Assembly (NCBI GenBank): GCA_964017065.1
Contig: OZ024784.1
Coordinates: forward strand, 11,885,152-11,949,151
Direction of reading: 5' to 3'
Length of the DNA stretch: 64,000 nt
Source of the DNA: Haliclona indistincta
Taxonomy: Eukaryota; Porifera; Demospongiae; Haplosclerida; Chalinidae
Shown here: piece after piece, positions 9,723-21,900 of the stretch
Layout: every line of letters begins with the position of its first letter
Position numbering within the stretch: position 1 is the first letter of the stretch
Translations under genes and position numbers: made by a program
Notes under the pieces: model-generated
What the model was told of the DNA's origin: nothing
Database searches by the model: none
What the model saw: the letters and a program-made list of their open reading frames with translations, nothing else

Positions 9723-12700
9723 TTATTTTCTAACTCTATCAGACGGGTTTGATGCAGTTGGAGGAGGGGGTGGTCCCTTGACGTGCAGGTCATCAATGTA
9801 GACCATCAGCATTCGACCTCTCTCTTCAGCAATGCACTCCAACACCAGATACCGCTGGTCATTCTGGAGTGAAAAAGAGATACAGCCATTCAACTAAAAT
9901 GTGACAGGCCTGAGTCAAGCAATAATGGTGCATCTTCAAAAAGTTTGTAGACAACCATACCTCCAGTATTTTCATAATCTCTCTGAGATGCTTATCTGAT
10001 TTATCAATCTTTGACTGTGTCCTAAAATTGATAACAAGTATTGTTCACCAGTACATGAATGACGCTAGTTAGTGATCACACTCACATGTAGTCAATCATC
10101 TTGGTCTCCTTCAAAAGAGCCTTGAATTCATTCTTAGCTTGCACCATCTTGTCTCGTTGAAATCGATCATACTCCTCTTCACGTTTTTGCTATTAGACAA
10201 CAAAAATGCATCAACTGCAACAAGTGCATCAACTCTTACATGATCATCATCTGAAAATGCTTTGTAGCGAGGGTCATCTTTGATGTGTTTCTTTGCTTTC
10301 TTCCATGTCATAGTTAGACTGATCTGCCAAACAAAAAAATATCTCCTACACTCTTCTGTGATATGCCGTCTTCACCTGTGATGTCTCATCAAGCAGCTTT
10401 CGAAACTGCAGTCTCTTCTTTTCCGTCAGATTATGGATATGATTTCTAAACAACTTCTCCTTCTCAGAGGAGTCAAGCAGATCAGTCAGCTCCCAGCGAT
10501 GGTCCTTCCTTAGATTCTTCTTAGTATCACTCCACGATACATCTGGTTTTCTGACCTGAATGAAAAGCCATTAAGGTAAGACTAGTATAATGATAAATAT
10601 ACCATGTCTACTAGAAGAGCTTTAAACACTTCCTGTGCCTCAGCTTTTCGAAATTGATCTCTCTCCTTTCCCCATTCTTTCTCATGAGCGGTGCGGCTAA
10701 GAGCAACCTCTCTCTCCCTCTCCCTCAAACTAGCTTGTATCCTCTCCTGCTTGTCATCCTAAACCAATCCAACTCACAGCGTGACATACAATAATATTAT
10801 CATTACCCTTCCTAGAGATTTGACATACTCCGTGAACAGTTCTTCTTTGTAAGATGAGCTGTCAATGGCACGATAGCGAGCATCATGATGAAACAGATTC
10901 TTCACTCTCTTCCAATCTGATGCTTCCTTCACTGCATCTTTTTCCTCAGCCAACATAGCAAAGAAGTCAGCCTTTAACTAAAGTAAAAGAGAGAAAGTAT
11001 GTGTTTGTATCTATCTGTTTTGAGGTAACGCACTCTGTCTGTCCTGCTCTTGGTAGAATGTCTCTGTTGTACTTCTCTCACTTTAGAGGATTTCTTGAGC
11101 TCGGTCAGATAGTCAGTAAAAATAGCTTCCCTCTCCCTCTTTTTCTCAATGGCTCTGAACCTCTCGTCTCTACCATGAAGACGAGTGAACTCACTGAATG
11201 TTGTCCTAAACGAAACCAGATCATAGAAGGTATGCACAGAGTACACTACCTGTGACTAATCTGAGAGGCTTCTAGCAGCTTAATGAACTGGTCACGCTGC
11301 TCCTTTGCTTTGTTCTTCTTCTCCCTACGCTCTTCCTCTGCACGATCTCTAATGAACTCTTCAAATGCCACTTTTCTCTCTCGTACTAACAGCAGTAAAT
11401 AGCGAGGATCAAACACAAATTTTGGGAGCTCTTTTTCCCAAGTAGAGAATGCAGAAACCTGAAATTATGACATAAATAATAGTAAGACTTGTTTCAGCTA
11501 TAATTATACCTCTCTTTCCAGCAGCATTTGTTTGAACTCAGCTTGTCTTTCCTCTAGTGGTTTCTCTGCACGAAGAGCAGCTGCTTTCTGTTCTCTCTCA
11601 GACTCTAAATTCAGCACTGTCTCACTATCAGATCGAATTGTATCCTCTTGTACTACTGAAGGATCAATCTCCATTTTCTCCTCTTCTTCCTCTTCAAAAA
11701 GTCTTTTAAAATCAATAAATCAAGATTAGAGGCATAAAATTTGGCCTCACCTTGGCTTCTTAGATGCAGGTTCACCAACTCTCTCTTTGTGTGTAAAACA
11801 AAGATATAGACAATACAATCATACTACACACTAACTTTCCCAAGGTGGAATAACTTTCTTCATGAAAGAGTTGTTAGTTAAGTCTTGAGGCATTTTCCAG
11901 ACTGATTTCTTGGTTGTTGCATTGAAAAAGAACATCTTCTCATTGCTGGTGAATACTACCGACCACGGAGTCCCAGGAACAGCAATACTCTGGATTGGTC
12001 GAGGGCCCTTTGCTTCCTCCTTCTTCGATTCTTCCATGGCTTCTGCAGCAGATTGAATCTTGGACTTAGCTGCCGCTACTGATGCTGCCAGGTGAGGTGG
12101 AATGGGCAGAGGAGGTCCTCCAGGGGTAGGCAATAATCCACTAGATGATCCCTTGTCATCTTCACTACCAGCACTGCTATTACTTTCCTTTACAATATTA
12201 TTGTCATTGTGATCACCATCATTGCTTGTATTGTTCTCTGGTTCTTGCTGAGCAGAGCCACCACCATCAATAGCAGGAGACAAACCACTAACACTTACAG
12301 GTACCCCTGTTGGTCCAACTGGCAGAGGGACAACCAGATCAAAATCAGTCGGTTTTTCCCACACTGACTGCTGTGTGATCTTGTTAAAATAATATATCTT
12401 TACCTCAGGACCTGGCATTCGATGTTCAGACCATACTCTTTGCGGGACCACTGGCACACCAACTGGGAGACCAACAGGAGGTGGGAATGGAACCAGAGGA
12501 ACAGGCCTAGGACCACCACCTATCAGAAAATGACACAAGTTATAATCTATAGTGAGACTAATGTCAAATCTGACTGTAGAGGTGAAGGATTGAAACATCA
12601 GACTGATAATAGGCTTTGCAGACTTTGCTCATGATTCAAAACTACTGGTAGACTTAAACACACTAACCATGTGGTGATATTATTCTAGCTCCTGTTGGTC

Positions 12701-13627
12701 GCTCCCACAAGGTCTTATGTGTTTGAGGGTGTGAGTAGTATACCCTACCATCAGCTGTGTAGTGCTCTAACCACATCTCACCCTCCACATTCTATAAGGA
12801 AAGAGAATGAATTTGACACACTGCAACCCAGTGCCTACTATACTGAGCACTGTGGCACATACAGTGATAGGTTGTATTGGCTATCACACAATGTATTTTC
12901 TAATACTTTACCATAATACGATCAAGTTCACCAAATGCATGGAGGTACATAGCTCAAGTACTGCATACCTGAGTTGCACAACAGCAGTTATGATGTGGTT
13001 ATTAACCTGAGGAGGTACAATAGATGATGTGGAGCTTGGTGGCAATAAACTAGCAGTAGGTGTTGTATCCCCATGAACAGCACCAGGAGATGAGCTGCTA
13101 GTAGACGACATTGATACAGCTCCTCCAACAGATGCCTGCAGATAATGCTGCACATTATTATAGTATTTCAATATCAAACTCACCTCAAGTGGTCTCTCTG
13201 GAAAGCTTGTAACTGATGGTTCACTGATTAGTACTATATACAGTAGCAATAAAACCACAATAAAATAGATAAGACAAATCTCCAAAAATAATAATACAAA
13301 ATTGGGTGACGTACAAAACACTACGTTTAAGAGAGTGGAAAGGTTCCCCTACCAGAGAGGCAGTCACAATGTGTAGGTCACGGTGGACGTAGCCATACCT
13401 GGTGGTGGAGTGGCTAATAGGGGATATGGAGGAGGACCAGCAGGAGGAGTGAGTAGAAGGGGTGCGGCCCCAGCTAATGGTGGTGGTGATTGCAGAGGTA
13501 TTGGCAGAGGAGTACTGCATGCACAAGTATCACAATAAAACTACATTATATTATCTACCTACCATAAAAGTGGAGGCACAGAAAGAACTGATTTTTCTCC
13601 AGCGCTGGCGTCCATCCTCGCGTCCAT
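9723..13627 (-). CDS. TCERG1: Transcription elongation regulator 1 (TCERG1/CA150)
   Basis: A multi-exon minus-strand gene from the ATG at 13627 (MDARMDASAGEKSVLSVPPL) to a TAA at 9723. A proline-rich N-terminus is followed by three WW domains: MWLEHYTADGRVYYSHP at about 12.7 kb, VKIYYFNKITQQSVWEKP at about 12.4 kb, and the diagnostic VPGTPWSVVFTSNEKMFFFN near 11.95 kb. Then come about six FF domains rich in charged residues, e.g. TFSEFTRLHGRDERFRAIE, DWKRVKNLFHHDARYRAID and TWKKAKKHIKDDPRYKAFSD. The C-terminus, MVYIDDLHVKGPPPPPTASN, is the TCERG1 signature. The protein couples RNA polymerase II elongation to splicing in the nucleus: WW domains bind splicing factor SF1, and FF domains bind the phosphorylated polymerase tail, whose partner subunit RPB2 is also in this window (coincidental). 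Head-to-head with hexokinase, 146 bp between ATGs. Confidence 0.93.
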
Positions 13628-13773
13628 CTTGTCTGACACACGTGAAACTGGTAAGCATGGTTTGGACTAAGTCACGCCCACAAAGCGCCCCTGATCCTTG
13701 AGCCGAGCTTGACTGTACTGTACTGTGATTGAGTTGTACGTAACTGGTCGAGACTAATTCAGCTGCAATTCAG

Positions 13774-15700
13774 AATGGCTGTAAGTGCCTGTGCAATGTA
13801 TTAGTGTGTTTTATAGTGTGAACTACACTATGCACGGTAATGCACCTCTCTCAGGACGCAGTGCTAGACAAGTTTAATATCAGCCTGCAAGATATGGAGG
13901 AGGTGTCCAGACGACTGCTGGATCAAATGAACAAGGGTTTAGAGTCGGAGGTTAATGACAGCAAAGTCAAAATGCTCATCACATATGTGCACTCACTTCC
14001 TGATGGGTCAGAGAATGGAGACTTCCTAGCACTTGATCTTGGTGAGTATATTATGCTGCATATGTACTTACAGGATATGTACATATGCATGATATGTATC
14101 TGCATATGTACTTACAGGATTTTTTATATGAAAAATATTCTTGTGCTGTTGCACATCAATATGTGTTAATGCATTTATATTATTGCTCAGGTGGTAGCAA
14201 CTTTCGTGTACTACTGATCAAAATAAAGGATGGCGAGATTTCACAGATTGACAAGAAGCTGGTTATTGATAATGAAACAAAGACATCGAGTCAGGAACGA
14301 CTGTTTAACTTCATTGTTGACTGTCTGAAAGAGTTTGTTGCAGAACAGAAACTGACAGAAAAACTGCCATTGGGATTCACCTTCTCTTTTCCAGTCCATC
14401 AGACTAGCCTCGTCTCAGGATCACTGATGCGATGGACTAAAGATTTTGATGCAGACGGAGCAGTTGGAGAGAATGTTGTGAAGTTGTTGAGAGATGCTGT
14501 AAAGAGAAGAGGGGTTAGTGTGTGTATATGATAGGAGCGAGTGACGGAATTTCACATCTCTAGGGTATTGATGTTGATGTTGTAGCCTTGGTGAATGACA
14601 CAACAGGAACACAAATGGCTATTGGACACAAAGACCAGGACTGTCATGTTGGGCTTATCCTAGGAACAGGTGTGGTTACTTAATTTGTAATGCATTGGCA
14701 CTTTAGTTGTGCGCATCGACCACCTCGACGTGACGTCACGTAATACATTTTGATTTGGAGGAAATTTTAGTTTCCCATCCCGTACTGTAATATCTATGGT
14801 TACACATGGTCTATCTCTTGCTATCAAGGTACCAATGCCTGTTATACTGAGAGATTGGATGCAGTAAAGAAGTTCGCTGGTGACCGTAGTCGATACTCTC
14901 AGGTCATTATCAACACAGAGTGGGGAGCATTTGGTGACGATGGACAGCTGAAGAAGTGGATGACACCTGCTGATATTGCATTGGATCAGTTCATCACTAA
15001 CAAAGGACAGCAACTGTGAGAGTATATTGTGGCTATTATCGTGTTCATAGTGTTTGTCTCAGGTACGAGAAGATGATATCTGGTAAATATATTGGAGAAC
15101 TGGTTCGACTCACAATGCAAGAGCTCATCAAACAGGGATTGCTATTTGGTGGAAAATCTTCATCAATACTAGACACTTTTGAAAAATTTGAATCGAAATT
15201 TGTGTCCTTAATAGAGAAAGGGTATGTGAGACAAGACAAACTGAGTTAGACTGTTTCATTTGAATTTCTTTGATAGAGATGGTTCAGACGTGTCTTCATG
15301 CAAGAAGCTGCTGAAGGACGAGTGTGATATTGATGCATCTGATGATGATTGTCGTCTTGTTCGTCGTGTGTGTGAGGCAGTGTCTACTCGTGCTGCTCGT
15401 CTAGCTGCAACAGGCATTATTACCCTGGTCAGGAAGATTGATAAAGTCAGCAAGTGCACGGTGGCTGTGGATGGATCCCTCTACAAGTTGCATCCTAAAT
15501 TTGCGGGAAGGTATTTATAAATGTGTCATTAACCTATTATCACGTGATGTTATCTCCACAGAATGAGAGCAGCAATGGATGAAATGGCTCCTGGTAATGG
15601 CATTAATATGTCAGAATCTGAAGATGGTAGTGGCAGAGGAGCTGCTATGGTAGCTGCAGTAGCCTGCAGACTGGCTGCTGCAGGCGAATACTCATCATAA
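13774..15700 (+). CDS. Hexokinase
   Basis: Starts with a two-codon exon (ATG GCT at 13774, spliced to GACGCAGTG at about 13855) and ends in a TAA at 15698-15700, about 450 aa. The small domain has [19 protein letters not shown] (phosphate 1 motif), the glucose-site motif [12 protein letters not shown], and [11 protein letters not shown], which carries the catalytic aspartate. The second nucleotide motif GLILGTGTNACY, the substrate-site [10 protein letters not shown], and the adenosine motif [14 protein letters not shown] follow. It is a single 50 kDa-type unit, not the fused 100 kDa vertebrate form. It phosphorylates glucose in the cytosol. No mitochondria-binding hydrophobic N-terminus is seen. 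A short tandem duplication of CATATGTACTTACAGG lies in the second intron (about 14055-14120). The next gene's ATG is only 57 bp past the stop. Confidence 0.95.
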
Positions 15701-15756
15701 ACTCCTGTAATGATTATTGTATTGCCACTAGGGAAGGATATCAATTGTACCGTTTT

Positions 15757-18700
15757 ATGTTGTTGTTTGCATCCTTATTAGTCCAACTAGCTCCGCCTAT
15801 TATATTAAAAACTGGTGCATCTTTTTATTGCTGCACGCATGTCGCCGGAAAGCCAGTCATGGAGCTCCCTGGTAGGATCGGTTATGGCTTTCTCGGCGAC
15901 GAGTCTATTCAATTTGTGCGGCAACCACTGGCCTACCTGGACAGCCACAGGCAGCACAGGGGGCGGCGACTCCAATGTACCCTGTACTTGCGGCCGCGAC
16001 CGGGATCAAATTGGAATCAATGGATCAAGATGGTTCGTTGGTGGCGATCAAAGGATCAAGACAGTTCCTGGGCTGATCAAAACCAAAAATTTAACTCTAC
16101 TCTAATAAGTTTATAAATCATAATCATACCTGTTTATAATGCTATACAATGAGTTATGACTCTCTGTGCATATGCTACGAGACCGTACACAGCGGAAGTA
16201 TAACGAGGCTAGCTAGCTAGCTAGCTACTCGTCAGGCCACTCCTACTTATTAAAATTAATATTATTAGAGCTCCTCTGCGTGCCTGTTTGCCATTGCAGC
16301 TGTTCTTTGCACAGCCGTAGGTACGCATGGTAGTTAGTATGGTACAGCTAAGCATGGGTGTTTTTTTTTTTTTTTTTTTTCATGGACAATATAATTCTAA
16401 TAGATATAATTATAATTATGATAAGATACCTAATAGATAGAGATAAAGACAGTGTCTTGGAGAAATAATTTAATTATAAATACATGCTTCGGAGACAATG
16501 ACATCTGTGGAAGTAGTGGAGGGTCTGATGGCATGTCCCCTTGAAGATCTCGACCCCCTTAGAGATCTGATGGCTGACCTTAGCAAAGAGAAGCTGATGC
16601 GGCATCTTAACCAGAAGGTTGTGGTGGAGTAGCGTTGGTCCCGTTTATCAGCAAGCATTGAAGCCATGGGTGTTTGGTGTTAACTTGCATGTTTTTGCTA
16701 GAACTGGTGTAGTACGTAGTACACGGCAGACTAACAGTAGGCTAGGGAGGAGCTTAAACGCGCACGTGCGCGACCAAGATCAAACGATCAAAGTCGAAAA
16801 TCTACAGCAGTCAAGCGATCAAGATCAGATTTTGGACGATCAAAATTTTGATCGCGGTCGCGGCCACAAGTACAGGGTATATTAGAGTCGCCGCCCCCTG
16901 GCAGCAGTATGGAGACGTGTTCGTAGGACGTGTGCTCAACAAACCGACAGTGTTCGTCACCTCGAGCAAGACTGTAAGAGAACTGTTGAATGGTGACTGA
17001 TTGTGTGCTGCTAACAACGTGTTTATGCTGTAATGGTGTTTGTGCAGAGAAATGGCGTAATTTCTCAATGGGCTACAAAGATTTTCTGTACCAGTTGTTT
17101 GAAGACAATCTTGTTCTTCTTGACGGTGAGTAAAGTTAATATTATTGACTCTAGTTGTCTGTCCCAATACGTCTGGCAGTGCATCAGAGTTTGTCTGTAT
17201 AGTAGCTAGCAGAAGCAATATTTTATGGTGTTTAAACATAACCAACTTGAGATGTACTTTCATATTGAACATCAATTACAATTAAAATTGGAAAAAATTA
17301 TTCCATGCACTCGTGTATGCAGGTGATGCTTGGTATAAGGTAAGGTCCATGTTAGACCAGGTCTTCCATCCAGTTTCACTGACACAAGTAATAGAGCAGA
17401 GTAAAATGTGAGTGCCTAGATAATGTTTGTGGGATAATAATGTTTGAAGCTTACTGTAATGTGCCATGTTTGGTGATTTGTGGTAAATGTTGTCAGGATT
17501 CAACATAGCAAGACTACCAGTATAATATAGTAAAGTCTGTGTTCACTACAGGTTGATACAAAAACATTTGAGGAATGCAGAATTAGAGTGAGTGCCTTCT
17601 GGTATCTCTGGCTCACATGCACCTTTCATTACTGCAGAAAACCTGTAGTGGGCTATGAGATGCTAAAGGGTCTAACTACTCAGCTCTCTATAAACCTGTT
17701 CTTGAGTTCCAGCCTCACCAACGAGGAAGAGAGGCAAATATCCGACCTCATGACCACACACTGGCATGGCATCATATCTGTCCCTGTAAGGGTTCCTCTT
17801 ATAGTATGGAAATCAGGCTACAGTAAAGCTCTAACCGCCAAGGTAACTATTAATTTTGTTCATACATGATTTCTGAGATATCACACTTTGATATTGTTAA
17901 CTGTGTTTTCTACTAGGAAAATCTCAAAAGCATTATTGCCGAGAAGCTAAAAACAGCTCCTTCAATGTATGATGCCACACATAACTTATCACTGGAGTCT
18001 TGATTGTGTTCTGTTGTGCAGAATAGCATCAGGAATTTTAGAGAAATCAAAGGACCAAGAACTGACTGTCAGAAATATTCTCTTGTTTATTTCTGCACTC
18101 ATCCCCAAAGCCATGGCATCTCTAATGACCTCTATATTATTAGAACTGGCAAAACCAGAGAATGTGAGAAACTCCACAACTGCCTAATAACTTGGTGACT
18201 CTTATTTCCATTAGGTAAAGTGGCTGGACTATCATGATGATGATCAAGTGTTGTCTGATATTATTCTAGAGGTTTGTCGGCTATGGCCTCCATTCCTAGG
18301 AGGAGGCAGAGTGTGTACTGAGGTAGCTTTGCAAGTCACCACTATCTCACTCAGTTCATTTTATTAAAACACAGAGTTGTGAACTAGGTGGTTATGTAAT
18401 CCCTGAAGGATATATGGTCGCCTTCATATCACGATGCGCTAACAGAGACCCAGCTGTATTCTCAGATCCAGATGCATTTAGACCAGAACGATGGAGAAAT
18501 GAGTAAGTTAATGAGTATAAGATAACAATGTAGATACATAAGAGAAACTATGTACCTGACAAAAATTTCAGTTAATATGCAATTTGCAACAGTATTTCCG
18601 TCATAATGTTTTATTTTTAGAAATAAAGGTGACAGAGACTTGGTATGGACTTTTGGTGGTGGTCCCAGAGTGTGTATTGGAAGGTTCTTCATAGAAGTCA

Positions 18701-18897
18701 TTCTCAAGGTGTCTATACTTACTTTCTTCAGTGCTTGTTCATGTATGTTTGTCTATTCTTTGCAGGAGTGGTTGAAGAGACTAATGGAAACACATAAATG
18801 GCATCTGGTTGAAGATCAAGATTTGACCTATAAGACACTGCCTGTTTCAAGACCTCGTGCTGATCTCAAGTTTATATTTTCAACTTCTGAAGAATAG
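15757..18897 (+). CDS. Cytochrome P450, exon interrupted by a transposon
   Basis: Exons spread over 15757-18897 encode a P450. The N-terminal block starts at an ATG at 15757 with a hydrophobic leader (MLLFASLLVQLAPPIIL) and reads ELPGRIGYGFLGDESIQFV and RQPLAYLDSHR. It is then broken at 15957 by a 944 bp element and resumes at 16901 as QYGDVFVGRVLNKPTVFVTS. Later exons carry the K-helix ExxR (LEVCRLWPP), the FRPERW motif and the heme-cysteine loop FGGGPRVCIGRF. The I-helix segment (LLFISALIPKAMASLMTS) lacks the usual (A/G)Gx(D/E)(T/S) oxygen-activation motif. The product would be a microsomal heme enzyme of unknown substrate. The stop is a TAG at 18895. The true start could lie elsewhere, since the 5' end almost abuts the hexokinase stop. 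As assembled, the frame is disrupted unless the insert is removed. Confidence 0.8.
15957..16900. mobile_element. Non-autonomous DNA transposon (944 bp) with ~53 bp terminal inverted repeats
   Basis: Both ends begin CAGGGGGCGGCGACTC in inverted orientation. The inverted repeats run about 53 bp with about 4 mismatches and end in GGCCGCGACCG(G/C)GATCAAA. Subterminal DNA is full of GATCAA motifs on both sides, like transposase-binding repeats. The element is flanked by a direct 6 bp duplication, GCAGCA (15951-15956 and 16901-16906). The CAGGG start resembles hAT ends, but those make 8 bp duplications, so the superfamily is left open. Inside are a 20-base T run (16361-16380), GCTA-rich sequence (about 16209-16227) and a short open frame (16499-16633, starting MTSVEVVEGLMACPLEDLDP), but no transposase. 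Confidence 0.85.
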
Positions 18898-18987
18898 CTT
18901 TTTATTACCTCAATAATAATCCATTCTCAATGAATATTTTGACACACCCAGTTTCATTCCAAACAAGCTACGCCCAACAGCGCTACT

Positions 18988-21900
18988 ATGGAGCCAGTGG
19001 CGGTACCTTCGCTCGTGCAGACTCAGTCGCTCAGCAGAGTGCTGGCTCCCATTGCAGCTCAGGTTAACCTGCATGTCGATTTTTCCAATCTTTATTTCAC
19101 CCATTAGGTGTCGCACCTTGGCGCCATCACAAAGTACCCAGTTAGTGCACGATTGCCGGGCTTACAACAACCGGCGCTCAACGTGATGGGTGCAGTGCAG
19201 CAACTAGCTCTCTCTTCACAAAAGTTATCGGACGATACTAGTGATGAAGTAAGCAAATCCGTTGATGATTTCATGATTCTTGTATGTTTCATTTTGTAGC
19301 AGTTGCAAGCAGAGATGAGGCCAGCCTATGAGCAGGCAGTAGAGAACGCTCAGGCTCTGATAGGATCTACAGAAGTAGTCAAAGATCAGCAGCCTCCAGT
19401 GAACTGCAGCTGTCTATCTCAGGCTGCTACGGGTGTATTTGAAACCACATTGAAGGTTGATCCTAGTACTCATGCATGCAGCAGCTACTATAGTCAATAT
19501 TGTAGGTACTCTTGGTTTGGGATAACTCAGAAGTACGAAAGATCAAAGAAGCTGGCATTAGTTGTCTTGACCGCCTTCGTCTAGTCCAGGCAGCAAAGTC
19601 AATGAGAGGATTAGTTGTCTGCTATACCGTAAGAGCGTCTCATTAAATTCCTCAGTAACTTATTATTTCTTTACTTCATAGGGTTTCTCTGAAGCTTTGC
19701 GTCAATTCATACCTCTTGCTGATAAAAGACAGAAGGCTAGTGTATCACGGGTACTATTATTTATTATCGTAATACCACTGTAGGACTTGACAATGGAGGA
19801 AACAAAGCGAAGGATACTCCAAGGACTAAACATTATCAAGCATTCTCTACCACGATTCTCAGTTGCTGTTCAGGAATGTGTAAAGCACCCTGCTCATCGC
19901 AGAAAGGTGACCCACCTGACAACACGTACAATTCATCTACCCATTCACTTTGTCATTTCCAGCGAGAGAGTCGAGATGACTTGGCGCTTAAAATTTCTAC
20001 CGCCATCACCAGCATTATGCATGCAGTCAGTAAAGGGTTAGAACCAGAAGACACAGCTGCTTCTACTCTGAGAAAGGTATGATCACACTATCAAATCAGT
20101 TAATATTAATTTTATTATCGGGTCACAGGCAAAAACTCAACTGTCGTCTGACAGGCGTTACACCATTGGTGCTGAACTGAGTCACTATATTGATATTATT
20201 CTCAAGAATTCTATTGAAGTGTCTCAAACTAGCAAATCACCTTTCAAGAGAGCCATATTGCAGCTTTGTGATGAGGCAGGCATTCAGTTACAAGTTTAGT
20301 GAGCACTTAATCACATTTAATGTAGGTGACAAAATTGAAAAATGACCTTGAGGTCAAACATGCTGTGTTAAGAGCTCGCCCAACATCAATTTCAGCCAGG
20401 TAAGTTACTAACCAAACAATCAGTCAATTTAGGGTCATTTATTCCTAAAGAGAGACTTTTGATAATACAGCAGAACTACTGTGTGACAAGCTCAATGAGC
20501 TGGACAAAGCTGTGGCAGACGCTGTTCTTGACCAAGTGACCAGCGTGTTTGTGGAGACAGCAGTTCCACTCAATCAACTAGTGGATGCAGTCACTACTGC
20601 TTCACAATCAGTACTGCCAGGAGTGTCACCTGCTACTACAGTAAACTAGGACGATAGTTGAAACTGTGTCAAATTCAGTTACAATGTACAGGTCTTTGCT
20701 TCAACTGGTGACCCACAAATCCATACCAAGGTAGAGTTGTTTCGAAGGCACTCTCAGAGACTTGGAGAGGTAGCTAAACAAGCTGCTGAGGGAATCTCTG
20801 ACAACAAACGTGAGACTGATTAGCTGATAAAATTAGAGATATAAAATGCAATAGGATCAGATCGGGTGCATAGTCGTAACTGAGTAGGTATGGCTGCACT
20901 GATCACTCAGAATGAGTGAATTACCAATCATCATCTCCTCTTAGAACTTTAAGAAGGATCAAGGACTAGGATATAATTCCCTAGTTTATATAGTGCATAT
21001 AAATCCTCATGTTAATGGGTATCACACTAGTGACAATGAATTACATTACCATCTCAGGAGCTGTGCAAGCAAAAGATATTGCTAAGGAACTGGACAACCT
21101 AACTCGCAAAGTAGTGACAGCTGCCTTAGAAGCTAAGAGAAACAATGATGCTCAGCAAGAGCTGAATGAAGTACAAAGGCAATGGCTTGAGAAAGTGCAG
21201 CAGCTTACCTCAGCCATTGATGATATGTTCAGTCCTCAAGAACTTGTGGCAGCTACAGGTGAACTATACTTTGCCATGCATAGTGTTTAAATTTTGAATA
21301 ATATTTTTATAGAGGTCAATATTGTTGATGACATGACCAAGTGTCGTGACTCAATAAATCAGAGAGATTGGAAAGAGCTTGCAGCAGCTGTCAAGAGTAT
21401 TCAAGCCAAGGCTCGGAGAATGTGTGATGTATCCATGAGTAAAGCTGCTTCTATGACAGACCCTATTCAAAAGAACTCTGTGAAAATAGCAGTGACAGAA
21501 CTAGATAAAGGTTAAGAGTTAAGCAAAAGAAGATTAAATGTATTACACTTTTTCAACCAACAGCTGTAGCAACTATGACTGAAAAGGCTGATTTACTCAT
21601 TAAGAATCCTAACAGCTCTGGCCATCTTGCTCAGTTTACGCAGTCTCTCGAGATTGTACTCAACCACATTCACAAAGTGCAGCAACTCGTTCAGGAATCA
21701 GAAGGCATGCTTATATACCATTCTTTAGTGCCATCACTTCAATTTTATTCCATTAGAAGAGGCTTCTTTTCGACCATTTCCTGCACCACCAACAATTCCT
21801 ATGTTGGTTGATCGAGGCACATCTACTCCTTCTGATCCTCAACGTTTTTATGGAACTCTTTCCCCATCAGACGACTGGATGATGTCTTCCTCTCCACCTT

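Noticed and set aside
12908..13321. 137 aa minus-strand ORF with a hydrophobic N-terminus
   Set aside because: It reads through TCERG1 introns. Only short parts (SFPERPLEV..., SVGGAVSMSSTSSSSPG) belong to TCERG1 exons.
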